This document shows, in pieces, positions 7,264-16,813 of a stretch of 64,000 nt of DNA. The notes beneath the pieces were generated by a model. That model saw only the letters and a program-made list of their open reading frames with translations. It was not told where the DNA came from and did no database searches. Position numbers and translations under genes: made by a program. The number at the start of each line of letters is the position of its first letter. The first letter of the stretch is position 1. Origin of the DNA: Pseudohoeflea suaedae (GTDB lineage: Bacteria; Pseudomonadota; Alphaproteobacteria; Rhizobiales; Rhizobiaceae); assembly GCF_004354915.1 (NCBI RefSeq), contig NZ_SMSI01000001.1, forward strand, positions 1,736,001 to 1,800,000, given 5' to 3'.

Positions 7264-8880
7264 TCAGCCGATCTTCGAGCTGATCATCATGAAGGCCGGA
7301 ATGTCGTCGCCGAAACCCACGGGCATGTCGTCGTCGTCATCGCGCCTGTTGCGGCGATTGCGGCGGCGGTCGTCGTTTGCCGGCTTGGGCTTGGAGCGGC
7401 TCTCGCGCTGCGGCGCCGGAGCAGGTGTCTGTTCGGGATCGGAGGACATTTCCTCGGCGGTCTCGTAATTGACCACCTCGTTCTCGCGAACCTTGGCCGG
7501 AGCGTCCTTCTTCTTGCGACCGCGCGGCTTGGGCGCTTCCACCCATTCGCCCTCCGGCGCGGGATTGGCGCTGTCGTCGGAAGACAGTTCCTCGGGCGTC
7601 TCGTAGGTGACGTCCTCGTGATCCCTGGCTTTGCCGCGCTTGGCCTTCGGCGCCTTGTCGTCGCCGTCCTTCTTGCCGCGACCCTTGCCGCCGCGACCAC
7701 GGCGCGAACGGCCGGCGTCTTCCTCGTCCTCGTCCGAGGAGGAGGCTGACGTCTCGACGCCGTCGAGCCATTCGATCTTGCGGTCGATCAGCTTTTCGAT
7801 GGCTTCGACATATTTTCCGTCGCGGCGCCCGGCGAGCGTGAAGGCTGCGCCCGAGCGACCGGCACGGCCGGTACGGCCGATGCGGTGGACATAGTCTTCG
7901 GCGTGGATAGGTACGTCGAAATTGAAGACGTGGCTGACGGCCGGAATGTCGAGGCCGCGGGCTGCCACATCGGAAGCCACGAGAAGCGTGATCTCGTTGT
8001 CCTTGAACTGCTGCAACGTTGCCATGCGCGAGCGCTGGTCCATGTCGCCGTGCAGCGCGCCGACGGAGAAGCCGTGGCGCTGGAGCGAGCGGTTGAGATC
8101 GGCCACATCCTTTTTGCGGTTGCAGAAGATGATGGCGTTGGTCAGCCCTTCCTGGGCGCGGATCAGGTCACGCAGCGTGGCACGTTTCTCGTAATCCTTG
8201 CCGGTGCAGGACACGAGCGCCTGGCTGACATTCACCGAGGTGGAGGAGGGCGGCGCCACTTCCACGCGAACCGGGTTCTGAAGGAAGGCATCGGCGAGCT
8301 TCTGGATCTCCGAGGGCATGGTGGCCGAGAAGAAAAGCGTCTGCCGGGTAAACGGGATGAGTTTGACGATGCGCTCGATGTCCGGGATGAAGCCCATGTC
8401 GAGCATCCGGTCGGCCTCGTCGATGACGAGGAGATCGACGCCGTTCATCAACAGCTTGCCGCGCTCGAAATGGTCCAGCAGACGGCCGGGCGTCGCGATC
8501 AGCACGTCAGCGCCGCGCTCGAGCTTCCTGTCCTGCTCGTCGAAGGACACGCCGCCGATCAGGAGCGCCACGGTGAGCCGGTGGTTCTTGCCGTATTTCT
8601 CGAAGTTCTCGGCCACCTGTGCCGCCAGTTCGCGGGTCGGTTCGAGAATGAGGGTGCGCGGCATGCGAGCCCGCGCACGGCCCTTTTCGAGAAGGGTGAG
8701 CATCGGCAACACGAAGGAAGCGGTCTTGCCGGTACCCGTTTGGGCAATTCCCAGCACATCACGGCGTTCGAGCGCAGGCGGAATGGCTCCCGCCTGGATT
8801 GGGGTCGGTTCCGTGTAACCTGCGTCGGATACGGCGGATTGAACTTTCTGGCTCAGGCCAAGATCAGCGAACGTCGTCAA
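7264..8880 (-). CDS. rhlE: DEAD-box ATP-dependent RNA helicase, RhlE type
   Basis: A 538-residue DEAD-box helicase with all core motifs in order: Q-motif region PTPIQAGAIP, AQTGTGKTA (motif I), PTRELA (Ia), TPGRLLDHF (Ib), VIDEADRMLDMGF (II), FFSATMP (III), then in the second RecA lobe ALHGDMDQRSR, ARGLDIPAVSHVFNFD (V) and HRIGRTGRAG (VI). The last 160 residues form a low-complexity, charged tail rich in Arg, Lys, Asp and Pro that probably binds RNA. It should remodel rRNA or mRNA structures in ribosome assembly, decay or cold adaptation. The start is TTG 8880; no in-frame ATG lies upstream. A candidate sigma-70-like promoter sits at 9000-9028. Confidence 0.93.
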   Translation of the reverse strand: MTTFADLGLSQKVQSAVSDAGYTEPTPIQAGAIPPALERRDVLGIAQTGTGKTASFVLPMLTLLEKGRARARMPRTLILEPTRELAAQVAENFEKYGKNHRLTVALLIGGVSFDEQDRKLERGADVLIATPGRLLDHFERGKLLMNGVDLLVIDEADRMLDMGFIPDIERIVKLIPFTRQTLFFSATMPSEIQKLADAFLQNPVRVEVAPPSSTSVNVSQALVSCTGKDYEKRATLRDLIRAQEGLTNAIIFCNRKKDVADLNRSLQRHGFSVGALHGDMDQRSRMATLQQFKDNEITLLVASDVAARGLDIPAVSHVFNFDVPIHAEDYVHRIGRTGRAGRSGAAFTLAGRRDGKYVEAIEKLIDRKIEWLDGVETSASSSDEDEEDAGRSRRGRGGKGRGKKDGDDKAPKAKRGKARDHEDVTYETPEELSSDDSANPAPEGEWVEAPKPRGRKKKDAPAKVRENEVVNYETAEEMSSDPEQTPAPAPQRESRSKPKPANDDRRRNRRNRRDDDDDMPVGFGDDIPAFMMISSKIG

Positions 8881-8999
8881 TGGGAATGTGTTTCCGTTTC
8901 GGCGTGTATCGGGATTGCTTATTCGTCAGCACGTCGGGCCGGAAAAGACGTATCCGGCGTCAATGGCCGGGTGTCATTGGACCAACGACCTTGCGAGCC

Positions 9000-9028
9000 G
9001 ACTTAGGGCCAACATCCGCCAGAGTCAA
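9000..9028 (-). promoter_or_regulatory. candidate promoter of rhlE
   Basis: Read on the minus strand, TTGACT (9028-9023) and TAAGTC (9005-9000) are separated by 17 bases, a good match to the housekeeping -35/-10 arrangement. It would give a leader of about 110 bases before the TTG start. Confidence 0.4.
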
Positions 9029-9110
9029 GGAAAACAAGGGATTTATGGGGGAATATGGTTAGAATAAGCCGTTAATGAAAAGGTTGAGTGCCCATTCCGG
9101 CAATAATCGT

Positions 9111-10403
9111 TCAGTTCGACGCCAGCAACGGACGCAATTCGTAGGCTGCCTTGACGATGCCGATCGGGTTGATCGCCTTGCCGTTGCGCCGGATTTCGTA
9201 ATGCAGATGCGGGCCTGTCGAACGGCCGGAATTGCCGGATTGCGCGATCGTGGCGCCGGAATCGACCCGGTCGCCCTTCTTTACGAGGATCTTCGACAAA
9301 TGCGCGTAGCGCGTGGTCAGGCCGTGGCCGTGGTCGATCTCGACCATGTTGCCGTAGCCGCCTGCACGGCCGGCGCGGACAACGGTCCCGGATCCGGACG
9401 CATGAACCGGAGTGCCGGTCTGGGTGCGGAAGTCGATGCCGGAGTGGAAGGCGAGGCGGCCCAGGAAGGGATCCTTGCGCTTGCCGTAACGGCTGGTGAT
9501 CTGCGCGCCCGGTGCGGGGACCGAAACCGGCATCGAAAAGGCGCTTTCGCGTACCGTGTCGAGTTGGGTGAGGGCGGCATCCAGATCGTCGATGGAGGCG
9601 TCGAAGGCCGACGGATCGTTTGCGCGGATATAGGGACCGCCGATGCCGCTGGCTTCCACCTGCGGGGCGGGCAGGCCGGCAGCTTCCATGATCTCGGAAA
9701 TCTGGCTTGCGGTGTCATAGGCGTTGTTGGCGAGGTTCTGGATCTTCTCGACCTGGTCGCGCTCGATCGATTTGAGCGACAGCGTGACCTTGGAGAAAAT
9801 CCTGTCCGCGCGCTGGCCGACGCTTTCGACGGGATCGGCATAGGCCAGCGGATTGATGCCGATCTGGGCCGGCTCGGCAACCGGGGTGCGGACGGCCGTA
9901 AGCGCCGCAAGACGCGAGGAACGGGGCACTTCCAAAGTCTGGTTGCTCGCCTGTTGCTCCGGCTTCTTCTGCGGAACCGGGACCGTGTCGGCGGCATCAG
10001 CGGCGCGCGCACGTTCCAGGAGCGGGCCGAGCCGGCCCTGTCGCGAGGTCAGCGTGTCCTGGCGCGCGAGAAGTTCGGCGACCTTGTCTTCCATCAGCTG
10101 CTGGTCGAGGAGCTGGCGGCTCGTCACACGGTCGACCTGCGAACGAAGTGCGGCGATACGGTCTTCATAGGAGTGCTGCATGCGCGCCTGACGCGCCATG
10201 GCGGCGCCGATCAGGTCGTCGCGCAGGACGAGGTAGGAGGTCGCGGCAAGATAGGAGATGACCATGACGCCCGCAAAGGATGCGGCAACGCCCGCGACCC
10301 ACGGCTGCAAGGTCACGTGACGGATCTTCTCTCCGCTGGCGAAGATGATCGTATGACTTTTCTTGCATTTGCCGAAAATGCGGCTTTGCTGCCCCTGCGA
10401 CAC
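9111..10403 (-). CDS. membrane-anchored M23-family peptidoglycan endopeptidase
   Basis: The 430-residue product has one N-terminal membrane helix (PWVAGVAASFAGVMVISYLA, about residues 34-53), a periplasmic coiled-coil region (about 65-130, IAALRSQVDRVTSRQLLDQQ) and a C-terminal LytM/M23 domain. The zinc-site motifs are both intact: AFHSGIDFRTQTG supplies the first His/Asp pair and GPHLHYEIR the final His. With intact ligands it is likely an active DD-endopeptidase cutting cross-links during growth or division, not a degenerate activator. In rhizobia a protein of this layout (RgsM) acts with the polar-growth regulator RgsP; identity with RgsM is possible but unproven. Start GTG 10403 follows AGGGG. 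Confidence 0.88.
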   Translation of the reverse strand: MSQGQQSRIFGKCKKSHTIIFASGEKIRHVTLQPWVAGVAASFAGVMVISYLAATSYLVLRDDLIGAAMARQARMQHSYEDRIAALRSQVDRVTSRQLLDQQLMEDKVAELLARQDTLTSRQGRLGPLLERARAADAADTVPVPQKKPEQQASNQTLEVPRSSRLAALTAVRTPVAEPAQIGINPLAYADPVESVGQRADRIFSKVTLSLKSIERDQVEKIQNLANNAYDTASQISEIMEAAGLPAPQVEASGIGGPYIRANDPSAFDASIDDLDAALTQLDTVRESAFSMPVSVPAPGAQITSRYGKRKDPFLGRLAFHSGIDFRTQTGTPVHASGSGTVVRAGRAGGYGNMVEIDHGHGLTTRYAHLSKILVKKGDRVDSGATIAQSGNSGRSTGPHLHYEIRRNGKAINPIGIVKAAYELRPLLASN

Positions 10404-10506
10404 GGATAGTCCCCTGCAATCCGAAAACTGATTGCGGCGATTACACCGTGTTAAGGTTAATAAACGCTTTCCGGCAGGCGATTTCCGGCTGTTTGGAGCC
10501 GTTCTT

Positions 10507-11346
10507 TCACGAAGCGCTCTGCGCCGCCAGGGAGCGGTAGAAGGAGGGCGTCAGTCCTGCCGCTGCCCGGGCCAGGTCGTTGAATGGCGGTTTCAGTCCG
10601 CCACGGAAGTTGGCGCGCACCAGAGCCTGGAACTCCGCGGACGGATCGAGCTTGTGGCGGGCGCAGAGAAAGCGGAACCATTTCGCTCCGATTGCCACGT
10701 GCTTCTTTTCATCCTCGTAGATCACGTCGAGAACGGCGGCGCTGTCCTCGTCGCCGGCGGCCCGCATCGCCGCGCGCATGGAAGGGGTCACGTCGAGCCC
10801 GCGCGCCTCGAGGATGAGCGGAACGACCGCCAGTCTCGCCATCAGGGAGTTGCGGGTGTCGTGTGCCGCCTGCCACAGACCGTCATGGGCCGGATAGTCG
10901 CCGTAGTCGGTGCCCAGTTGCCGCAACCGGTCGCGCACCATGTTGAAATGCTTGGCTTCCTCGAAGGCGACCTGCATCCAGCCGTCGAAAAAGGACAGCG
11001 GCATCTGCCTGTCGGCAAAACGTGCGACGATATCGAGCGCCAGATCGATGGCGTTGAGTTCGATGTGGCAGATGGCATGCAGGAGAATGATGCGCCCGCG
11101 CTCGGAGTTGAGCGTGCGGCGCTTGACCTGCGTCGGCGGCACGAGCTCGGGCTTGTCCGGACGCCCGGGCCGGGCAGGCGGCTTGAAGTCGCCGGGATCG
11201 CGGAGCGAGATGGTGCGGGATTTCCAGCGCGCATAGGCGGCGCGGGTGCGCGCCGTCTTCTCGTCGAGATCGGATGCCGCGACCGCGCGTGCCGCGGCGT
11301 CCCTCAGCGAGCGTGTCCGGAATGCGTGGGCTTCAGCTTCGCTCAC
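10507..11346 (-). CDS. DUF455 ferritin-like domain protein
   Basis: The 279-residue protein belongs to the DUF455 ferritin-like superfamily. Carboxylate and histidine ligands typical of a di-iron four-helix bundle are visible: ICHIELNAIDLALDIVARF, VAFEEAKHFNMVRDRL and YEDEKKHVAIGAKWF. The biochemical role of the family is not established. Start GTG 11346 overlaps the stop of bcp (GTGA), so the two are one operon. A metal-binding ferritin-like protein coupled to a thiol peroxidase suggests a shared oxidative-stress or metal-handling role, which is inference. Confidence 0.85.
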   Translation of the reverse strand: MSEAEAHAFRTRSLRDAAARAVAASDLDEKTARTRAAYARWKSRTISLRDPGDFKPPARPGRPDKPELVPPTQVKRRTLNSERGRIILLHAICHIELNAIDLALDIVARFADRQMPLSFFDGWMQVAFEEAKHFNMVRDRLRQLGTDYGDYPAHDGLWQAAHDTRNSLMARLAVVPLILEARGLDVTPSMRAAMRAAGDEDSAAVLDVIYEDEKKHVAIGAKWFRFLCARHKLDPSAEFQALVRANFRGGLKPPFNDLARAAAGLTPSFYRSLAAQSAS

Positions 11347-11810
11347 AGCGCGCGCGTGGCCTCGAGCACGGCTTCGGCATGGCCGGGGATCTTCACCTTT
11401 TCCCAGACCTGACGGATCACGCCGTCACCGTCGATCAGAAGGGTGGTGCGCGCCACGCCCATATATTTGCGGCCATACATGCTCTTCTCGACCCAGACGC
11501 CGTAGGTTTCGAGAACCTTCTTCTCCTCGTCGGAGGCGAGGATGACGTTGAGCCCGTGCTTGTCGACGAACTTGTCGTGCTTCTTCACCGGGTCCGGCGA
11601 CATGCCGATGACGACTGCTCCGGCCTTTTCGAATTCGCCGGCACGCGCGGTAAAATCGACGGCTTCCACGGTGCAGCCGCTGGTGTCGTCCTTGGGGTAG
11701 AAATACAGCACCACCTTCTTGCCGGCATAGTCCGCCAATGACACGGTTCCGCCACCATCGCGAGGCAGGGAGAATTGCGGGGCGTTCTGTCCGACTTCGA
11801 TTGTGCTCAT
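11343..11810 (-). CDS. bcp: thioredoxin-dependent peroxiredoxin, Bcp/PrxQ family
   Basis: A 155-residue atypical peroxiredoxin that reduces hydrogen peroxide and alkyl hydroperoxides. The peroxidatic site is FYPKDDTSGCTVEAVDF with Cys46. The resolving cysteine found five residues later in E. coli Bcp is absent (Val51), and no other cysteine occurs in the chain, so this is a 1-Cys form that needs an external thiol. ATG 11810 is preceded by GGAAGA. The gene is translationally coupled to the DUF455 gene. A much longer frame runs in from upstream without a stop, but the family N-terminus (MSTIEVGQNAPQFSLP) fixes this start. Confidence 0.93.
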   Translation of the reverse strand: MSTIEVGQNAPQFSLPRDGGGTVSLADYAGKKVVLYFYPKDDTSGCTVEAVDFTARAGEFEKAGAVVIGMSPDPVKKHDKFVDKHGLNVILASDEEKKVLETYGVWVEKSMYGRKYMGVARTTLLIDGDGVIRQVWEKVKIPGHAEAVLEATRAL

Positions 11811-11951
11811 TGGGTTCTTCCCTGGTGATAAAGCGTTCTCGGGATATGCCTTTCGGGCCCGCCCGGTATAGTGCCCGAACGGACGCGCGCAAACCAGTCG
11901 GGAGCGTTGCGCCCGGATATTTTTCGAATTGGACGGGGCAGACTGCAGCGC

Positions 11952-14900
11952 ATGGCGAAAGGGCCGCATCAGAAGGTTAGTTTCTCGCGGCGCGACATCA
12001 CGGCGCTGCATGACCTGCCGTCTGCCCAGTGCGAGGATCCGATCATCGTCAACGCTCACCGCGGCGGCCGGTCGGGCGGGTGGGTAAAGGCCCACATCAA
12101 GGCGGTGGCCTTTCTCGTCATCCTCTTCCTCGTCGTCTTCGGCGCCATCCTGATCGCCCTCGATCGCGGTCTCGTCGACGGTGTGATCGAAGACCGGGCG
12201 CGTTCGGCACTCGCCGGCGCATTGGGCGAGACCTATACATCCGAGATCGGCGGCGCCGGTGTGCGGATGACGTCGCGCGGGCAGGTCGCGCTGATCGCCA
12301 ACAACGTCAAGATCAGACCCGCCGACGGCACGGGCGGTGAATATGCGGTCAACCGGCTGCGTCTGCTGCTCGATCCGCTGGCGATGATGGGCGGATCGCT
12401 CAAGGTCAATTCCATCGAGGTGGAGGGGGCTCACCTGATCGCAGGCAGCGGTCCCGGAATCGGTTTTTCGGATCTGGCCCATTTCCGCGTGGACAGTCTC
12501 GATGAGCGCATCGAGCAGGCTTTCGAAGCGGTGGACCGTGTCGGCTCGGTCCTGGCCAATCGCGGGACCGAGACCATCGTTCTCGAGAATATCCGGCTCG
12601 GTGACGATCTGCGCGGTATCACCGTCAAGCGTGCCGAACTGACGGGCCAGGAAGAAGACGAGTTCGACATCGACGCGACCTTGTCCTTCAAGAGCCGGGA
12701 TTTCGGCTTTGCCGTCCACGCCACGAAGGGAGATCGCGACGATCTTTCCCAGCTCGAGGCCACAGTCACCGGTCTGCCCGTGGACTATACGTCCGACGGG
12801 CTCGAGCGCCGCGCGACCGGACTTGAGACGCTGGTCGACATCGGCCTGAGTGCAACGCGTGCGACACCCGGAGGCGTGCCCGAGCTGCAACTGACCATCG
12901 ACGGCGAGCCGGGCTCCATGATGCTGGGCGGGGTGAGCGCCGAACTGCGCGAGCTCAAGACCGCGATGAGTTATCAGGCCGAGCAGAAGAAGATCGAGAT
13001 CATGCCCTCGCTGCTTCAGATCGGTGACACCAAACTGCCCTTCAACGGCGGCCTGATCGATATCGACAATGTGCCCGAACGCACCGATATCAACCGCGAC
13101 TATCCGGGGATGGCCTTTGATCTGGTGATCGCCAACGGGCTTGCCGCTCCGGGCGATTCCGCCGATTCGCCGGTGAAGTTCGACGCGCGCGCCTTCGGCC
13201 GCATCATGCCCAACCGCAATCGCATCGTTGCCGACCAGCTGGCGCTCGTCACGGGCCGTTACAACATGGCCGCGTCGCTGTCGCTTCAGTTCGTCGAGGG
13301 CATCTCGCCGGCCATCACGCTTTACGCGCAGACCGATCGCTTGCCCACGACTGCCGTCAAGCAGCTCTGGCCCTACTGGATGGGCAAGCGGGCGCGCCAG
13401 TGGGTTCTCGAGAACCTCTACGGGGGCACCGTCTCCAACGGCCGCATTCAGCTGTCCGCGCCGGCAGGGCACTTCCCGCCGGGCAAAAGGGCGCCGCCAT
13501 TCACCGAAAACCAGTTCCAGATCGAGTTCGATATCGAGCGGGCCCGCATGAACGTCGCCGGTGACATTCCGCCACTCAGGGATGCGAATGGCCATCTCAG
13601 CCTGCGCGGGACCAAGGTGGAGGTGTCGGTCTCCTCCGCCGGCGGATATTTCCCGACCGGACGCGTCGTCAAGGTCAGCGACGGAACGCTCACCATTCCC
13701 GACACCGAGGAAAAGCCGCTGATGGCGGATCTCTCGCTTTCGGTGTCCGGCGCGGCGGATGCGGTGGCCGAACTGATCACCTACCACCCGATCGACGTTC
13801 TCGATCGCATCGGTTTCAAGCCGGAGGAACTGTCGGGCGAGATTTCCTCCCAGGTCCGGGCCCGTTTCGGGCTGGTGCGCGAACAGGATCCGCCACCCAC
13901 CGAGTGGGAGGTCAACATGGACCTTGCGGGCGTCGATATCGGCAAGCAGGTCGAGGGCCGGACCTTCAGCGATATCGAGGGCAAGCTGAACGTCACGCCT
14001 GCGCGCGCCCATCTGACCGCCGATGCCACGGTCGACGGCATTCCGTTGACGCTCGACCTGACCGAGCCCGTTTCCAATTCCGGCGTCGAGCGCAAGCGGC
14101 TGATCTCCGGCACGCTCGACGATACTCAGCGCGAGAAGATCGCGCCGGGCACGGGACTGCTGCTGAGCGGCCCCGTCGGCCTCAAGCTTGAGGAAAAGGG
14201 CGCGGGCAAGAATGCAATCACGCTGAAGCTGGACAGAGCCACGCTGACCGTTCCCGGCATCGGCTGGAAGAAGGGCGCAGGCATTCCCGGAACCGCGAGC
14301 TTCGACATCGAGAGTGAGGGCAACAGCCACAAGCTCCGTCATCTCGTGGTTTCCGGCGATGGCTTCAAGGTGACCGGCAATATCGACATTGCCGACGGAT
14401 CGTTCTCCTCTGCTCGCCTCGACAGCATCCGGCTTTCGCCCGGCGACGATTACCGTGCCGACATCACCCACCGGAACAAGGCCTATGACATCAAGGTCTC
14501 TGGCGCTTCCGCCGATCTCAGGCAGCTGATCTCCGAGGCCAAGAGCAATGTGGCCGCGACGGATGGCGGCGGCGGCGAGAATTTCGTGATTGCCGCCTCG
14601 GGCAGCCTCGGTCAGGTCCGGGGCTTTTACGAGACCTCGCTGTCCGATGCCCGGTTCAGCTATGCCGGCCGCAACGGCAGGACGGAGAAGCTCTCCTTCA
14701 AGGCGGTATCGCCGTCCGGTCAGGCCGTGGTGATCGACGTCGACGGCCAGTCGCAGTCCGGCCAGGAGAAGGTGGAGATGACGTCGGGCGATGCGGGAGC
14801 CTTCGCGCGCTTTGCGGGCGTCTACGGCAAGATGCAGGGCGGGCTTCTCAATGTCCGGCTGCAGCGCGCTGGCGACGGTCCGCGCCGCGGCGTCGTCGAC

Positions 14901-15362
14901 ATCCGCAACTTCAAGATTGTCGGCGAGGAGAAGCTCAAGGCGCTCGTTTCGAGCCCCGCGGATTCGCAGGGCCGCAGCCTCAATGATGCGGTGAGGCGCA
15001 ATATCGACGTCACCGAAGCAAGCTTCGAGGTCGCCAATGCGCGCATCGAAAGCGGGCGCGGCTACCTCAACCTCGATGAAGGCATCTTGCGCGGCACCGA
15101 AATCGGCGCGGCGTTCCGGGGTCTTGTGTATGACCAGAACGGCAACATGGATCTCGCCGGCACCTTCATGCCCGCCTACGGCATCAACCGGCTGTTCGGC
15201 GAATTGCCGCTGATCGGCGCCATTCTCGGCAACGGACGCGACCAGGGCCTGCTCGGCATCACCTTCCGCCTCGTCGGCGATGCCGACAGCCCGCAAGTGG
15301 TCATCAACCCGCTGTCGCTGATCGCGCCGGGCGTGTTCCGCAACATCTTCGAATTCAGGTAA
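11952..15362 (+). CDS. large AsmA-like/YhdP-type envelope protein (DUF3971 and AsmA C-terminal domain)
   Basis: A 1136-residue inner-membrane-anchored protein. After a cytoplasmic N-terminus (KVSFSRRDITALHDLPSAQ) comes one membrane helix (KAVAFLVILFLVVFGAILIA), then about 1060 periplasmic residues rich in beta-strand, ending in the AsmA-like C-terminal signature LLGITFRLVGDADSPQVVIN and PLSLIAPGVFRNIFEF. Proteins of this class (YhdP, TamB, YdbH) are long hydrophobic-groove bridges that carry phospholipids toward the outer membrane. ATG 11952 is favoured because the conserved segment starts just after it; an in-frame GTG at 11871 would add 27 unconserved residues. It is divergent from bcp, with 141 bases between the start codons. 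Confidence 0.85.
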   Translation: MAKGPHQKVSFSRRDITALHDLPSAQCEDPIIVNAHRGGRSGGWVKAHIKAVAFLVILFLVVFGAILIALDRGLVDGVIEDRARSALAGALGETYTSEIGGAGVRMTSRGQVALIANNVKIRPADGTGGEYAVNRLRLLLDPLAMMGGSLKVNSIEVEGAHLIAGSGPGIGFSDLAHFRVDSLDERIEQAFEAVDRVGSVLANRGTETIVLENIRLGDDLRGITVKRAELTGQEEDEFDIDATLSFKSRDFGFAVHATKGDRDDLSQLEATVTGLPVDYTSDGLERRATGLETLVDIGLSATRATPGGVPELQLTIDGEPGSMMLGGVSAELRELKTAMSYQAEQKKIEIMPSLLQIGDTKLPFNGGLIDIDNVPERTDINRDYPGMAFDLVIANGLAAPGDSADSPVKFDARAFGRIMPNRNRIVADQLALVTGRYNMAASLSLQFVEGISPAITLYAQTDRLPTTAVKQLWPYWMGKRARQWVLENLYGGTVSNGRIQLSAPAGHFPPGKRAPPFTENQFQIEFDIERARMNVAGDIPPLRDANGHLSLRGTKVEVSVSSAGGYFPTGRVVKVSDGTLTIPDTEEKPLMADLSLSVSGAADAVAELITYHPIDVLDRIGFKPEELSGEISSQVRARFGLVREQDPPPTEWEVNMDLAGVDIGKQVEGRTFSDIEGKLNVTPARAHLTADATVDGIPLTLDLTEPVSNSGVERKRLISGTLDDTQREKIAPGTGLLLSGPVGLKLEEKGAGKNAITLKLDRATLTVPGIGWKKGAGIPGTASFDIESEGNSHKLRHLVVSGDGFKVTGNIDIADGSFSSARLDSIRLSPGDDYRADITHRNKAYDIKVSGASADLRQLISEAKSNVAATDGGGGENFVIAASGSLGQVRGFYETSLSDARFSYAGRNGRTEKLSFKAVSPSGQAVVIDVDGQSQSGQEKVEMTSGDAGAFARFAGVYGKMQGGLLNVRLQRAGDGPRRGVVDIRNFKIVGEEKLKALVSSPADSQGRSLNDAVRRNIDVTEASFEVANARIESGRGYLNLDEGILRGTEIGAAFRGLVYDQNGNMDLAGTFMPAYGINRLFGELPLIGAILGNGRDQGLLGITFRLVGDADSPQVVINPLSLIAPGVFRNIFEFR

Positions 15363-15364
15363 GG

Positions 15365-15388
15365 CCTCCGGTTTCGAAGAGCCGGAGG
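15365..15388. terminator. hairpin between convergent AsmA-like gene and tyrS
   Basis: CCTCCGG (15365-15371) pairs with CCGGAGG (15382-15388) over a ten-base loop in the 36-base gap between convergent genes. It lacks a clear U-tract, so termination efficiency is uncertain. Confidence 0.4.
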
Positions 15389-15398
15389 AGGGGGCTGC

Positions 15399-16652
15399 CT
15401 ATTCGGGGCGTACCAGAATGTGCTTCTTCTTGCCGAGCGACAGCTTGATGGCGCCGTTCGAGCCGACCATCGCACTGTCGACCATGGCCTTCTCGTCGCT
15501 GACGCCGGCATCGTTGATCTTCACCGCGCCGCCCTTGATGTGACGGCGGGCTTCACCGTTGGAGGCGGCGAGCCCCGCCTCGACCATCAGGGAAAGGAGC
15601 CCGATGCCGTTGTCGAGATCGCCCCTGGCGACCGCCACCGTCGGCAGCGTATCGGCGGCCTGGCCTTCCTCGAAGGTCTTGCGGGCGGTTTCGGACGCGG
15701 CTTCGGCGGCCTCGCGACCATGCACGATGGCCGTGGCTTCCGTTGCGAGCACCTTCTTCGCCTCGTTGATCTCCGAGCCGCCGAGGGCCTCGAGCCGGGC
15801 GATTTCCTCGAGCGGCAGGCGCGTGAAGATCTTGAGGAAACGGCCGACGTCGGCATCCTCGGTGTTGCGCCAGTACTGCCAGTAGTCATAGGGGCTGAAG
15901 AGATCGCCGTTCAGCCACACCGCGCCATTGGCCGACTTGCCCATCTTGGCGCCGGAGCTGGTGGTCAGAAGCGGCGTGGTGAGCGCGTAGAGCTGGTCGG
16001 TGCCCATGCGGTGGCCGAGATCGACGCCGTTGATGATGTTGCCCCACTGGTCCGAGCCGCCCATCTGCAGGCGGACGCCGTAATTGCGGTTGAGTTCGAC
16101 ATAGTCGTAACCCTGCATGATCATGTAGTTGAACTCGAGGAACGAGAGCGACTGCTCGCGGTCGAGGCGCAGTTTCACGCTGTCGAAGGAGAGCATGCGG
16201 TTGACCGAGAAATGCCGGCCGACATCGCGCAGGAACTCGATGTAGTTCAGCTTCATCAGCCAGTCGGCATTGTTGACCATCAGCGCGTCGGTCGGGCCGT
16301 CGCCGTAGCGCATGATGCGGCCGAAGATCTTCTTGATGCCTTCGATGTTCTGGTCGATCTGCTCCGGCGTGAGAAGCTTGCGCTGGTCGTCGCGGAAGGA
16401 CGGATCGCCGACCATCGAGGTTCCGCCGCCCATCAGGGTGACCGGACGGTGGCCGGTTTCCTGCAGCCAGTAGAGCATCGTGACCGAGATCAGGTTGCCG
16501 ATATGCAGGCTCGTGGCCGTCGCGTCATAGCCCACATAGGCGGTGACCGTTTCCTTTTTCAGCAGCGCGTCCAGACCGTCGAAGTCGGAGCACTGGTGGA
16601 TGAAGCCGCGCTCGTTGAGCACGTTGAGGAAATCGGACTTGTAAGTGGACAT
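15399..16652 (-). CDS. tyrS: tyrosyl-tRNA synthetase
   Basis: A 417-residue class I aminoacyl-tRNA synthetase charging tRNA-Tyr. The HIGH-type motif is HIGN at residues 50-53, the tyrosine pocket includes [14 protein letters not shown] and [11 protein letters not shown], and the KMSKS loop reads KMGKS at 236-240. A C-terminal S4 RNA-binding domain ([20 protein letters not shown]) follows. Length is normal for bacterial TyrRS (about 410-425). No T-box or other leader structure was seen upstream, as expected in this phylum. Confidence 0.97.
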   Translation of the reverse strand: MSTYKSDFLNVLNERGFIHQCSDFDGLDALLKKETVTAYVGYDATATSLHIGNLISVTMLYWLQETGHRPVTLMGGGTSMVGDPSFRDDQRKLLTPEQIDQNIEGIKKIFGRIMRYGDGPTDALMVNNADWLMKLNYIEFLRDVGRHFSVNRMLSFDSVKLRLDREQSLSFLEFNYMIMQGYDYVELNRNYGVRLQMGGSDQWGNIINGVDLGHRMGTDQLYALTTPLLTTSSGAKMGKSANGAVWLNGDLFSPYDYWQYWRNTEDADVGRFLKIFTRLPLEEIARLEALGGSEINEAKKVLATEATAIVHGREAAEAASETARKTFEEGQAADTLPTVAVARGDLDNGIGLLSLMVEAGLAASNGEARRHIKGGAVKINDAGVSDEKAMVDSAMVGSNGAIKLSLGKKKHILVRPE

Positions 16653-16759
16653 CGGTTCTTTCCCGGAAACTGTAGCTGGTGCCGGGCGTCCGCGAAGTCT
16701 TGCATTGCATCCGCCCGGAGCGCGATGGCCTTAGCACCAAGAGCGGGGAAGGGACAAGC

Positions 16760-16797
16760 AAAACCCGGCCCTGCGAAGATGCGTGAGGGCCGGGCTG
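16760..16797 (-). terminator. intrinsic terminator of ribH2
   Basis: A nine-base-pair GC stem, CCCGGCCCT (16764-16772) with AGGGCCGGG (16786-16794), is followed on the minus strand by GTTTT. It lies 17 bases past the ribH2 stop and before tyrS. Confidence 0.8.
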
Positions 16798-16813
16798 AAA
16801 CAGGGTGTGGCAA

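Noticed and set aside
10440-10465. TTAA-rich stretch as a CtrA box upstream of the M23 peptidase
   Set aside because: The two TTAA motifs are two bases apart instead of the seven-base spacing of the CtrA consensus.
11343-15296. Minus-strand open frame of about 1317 codons
   Set aside because: It is antisense to the AsmA-like gene; only its last 155 codons (bcp) show a protein family. Long antisense frames are common at this GC content.
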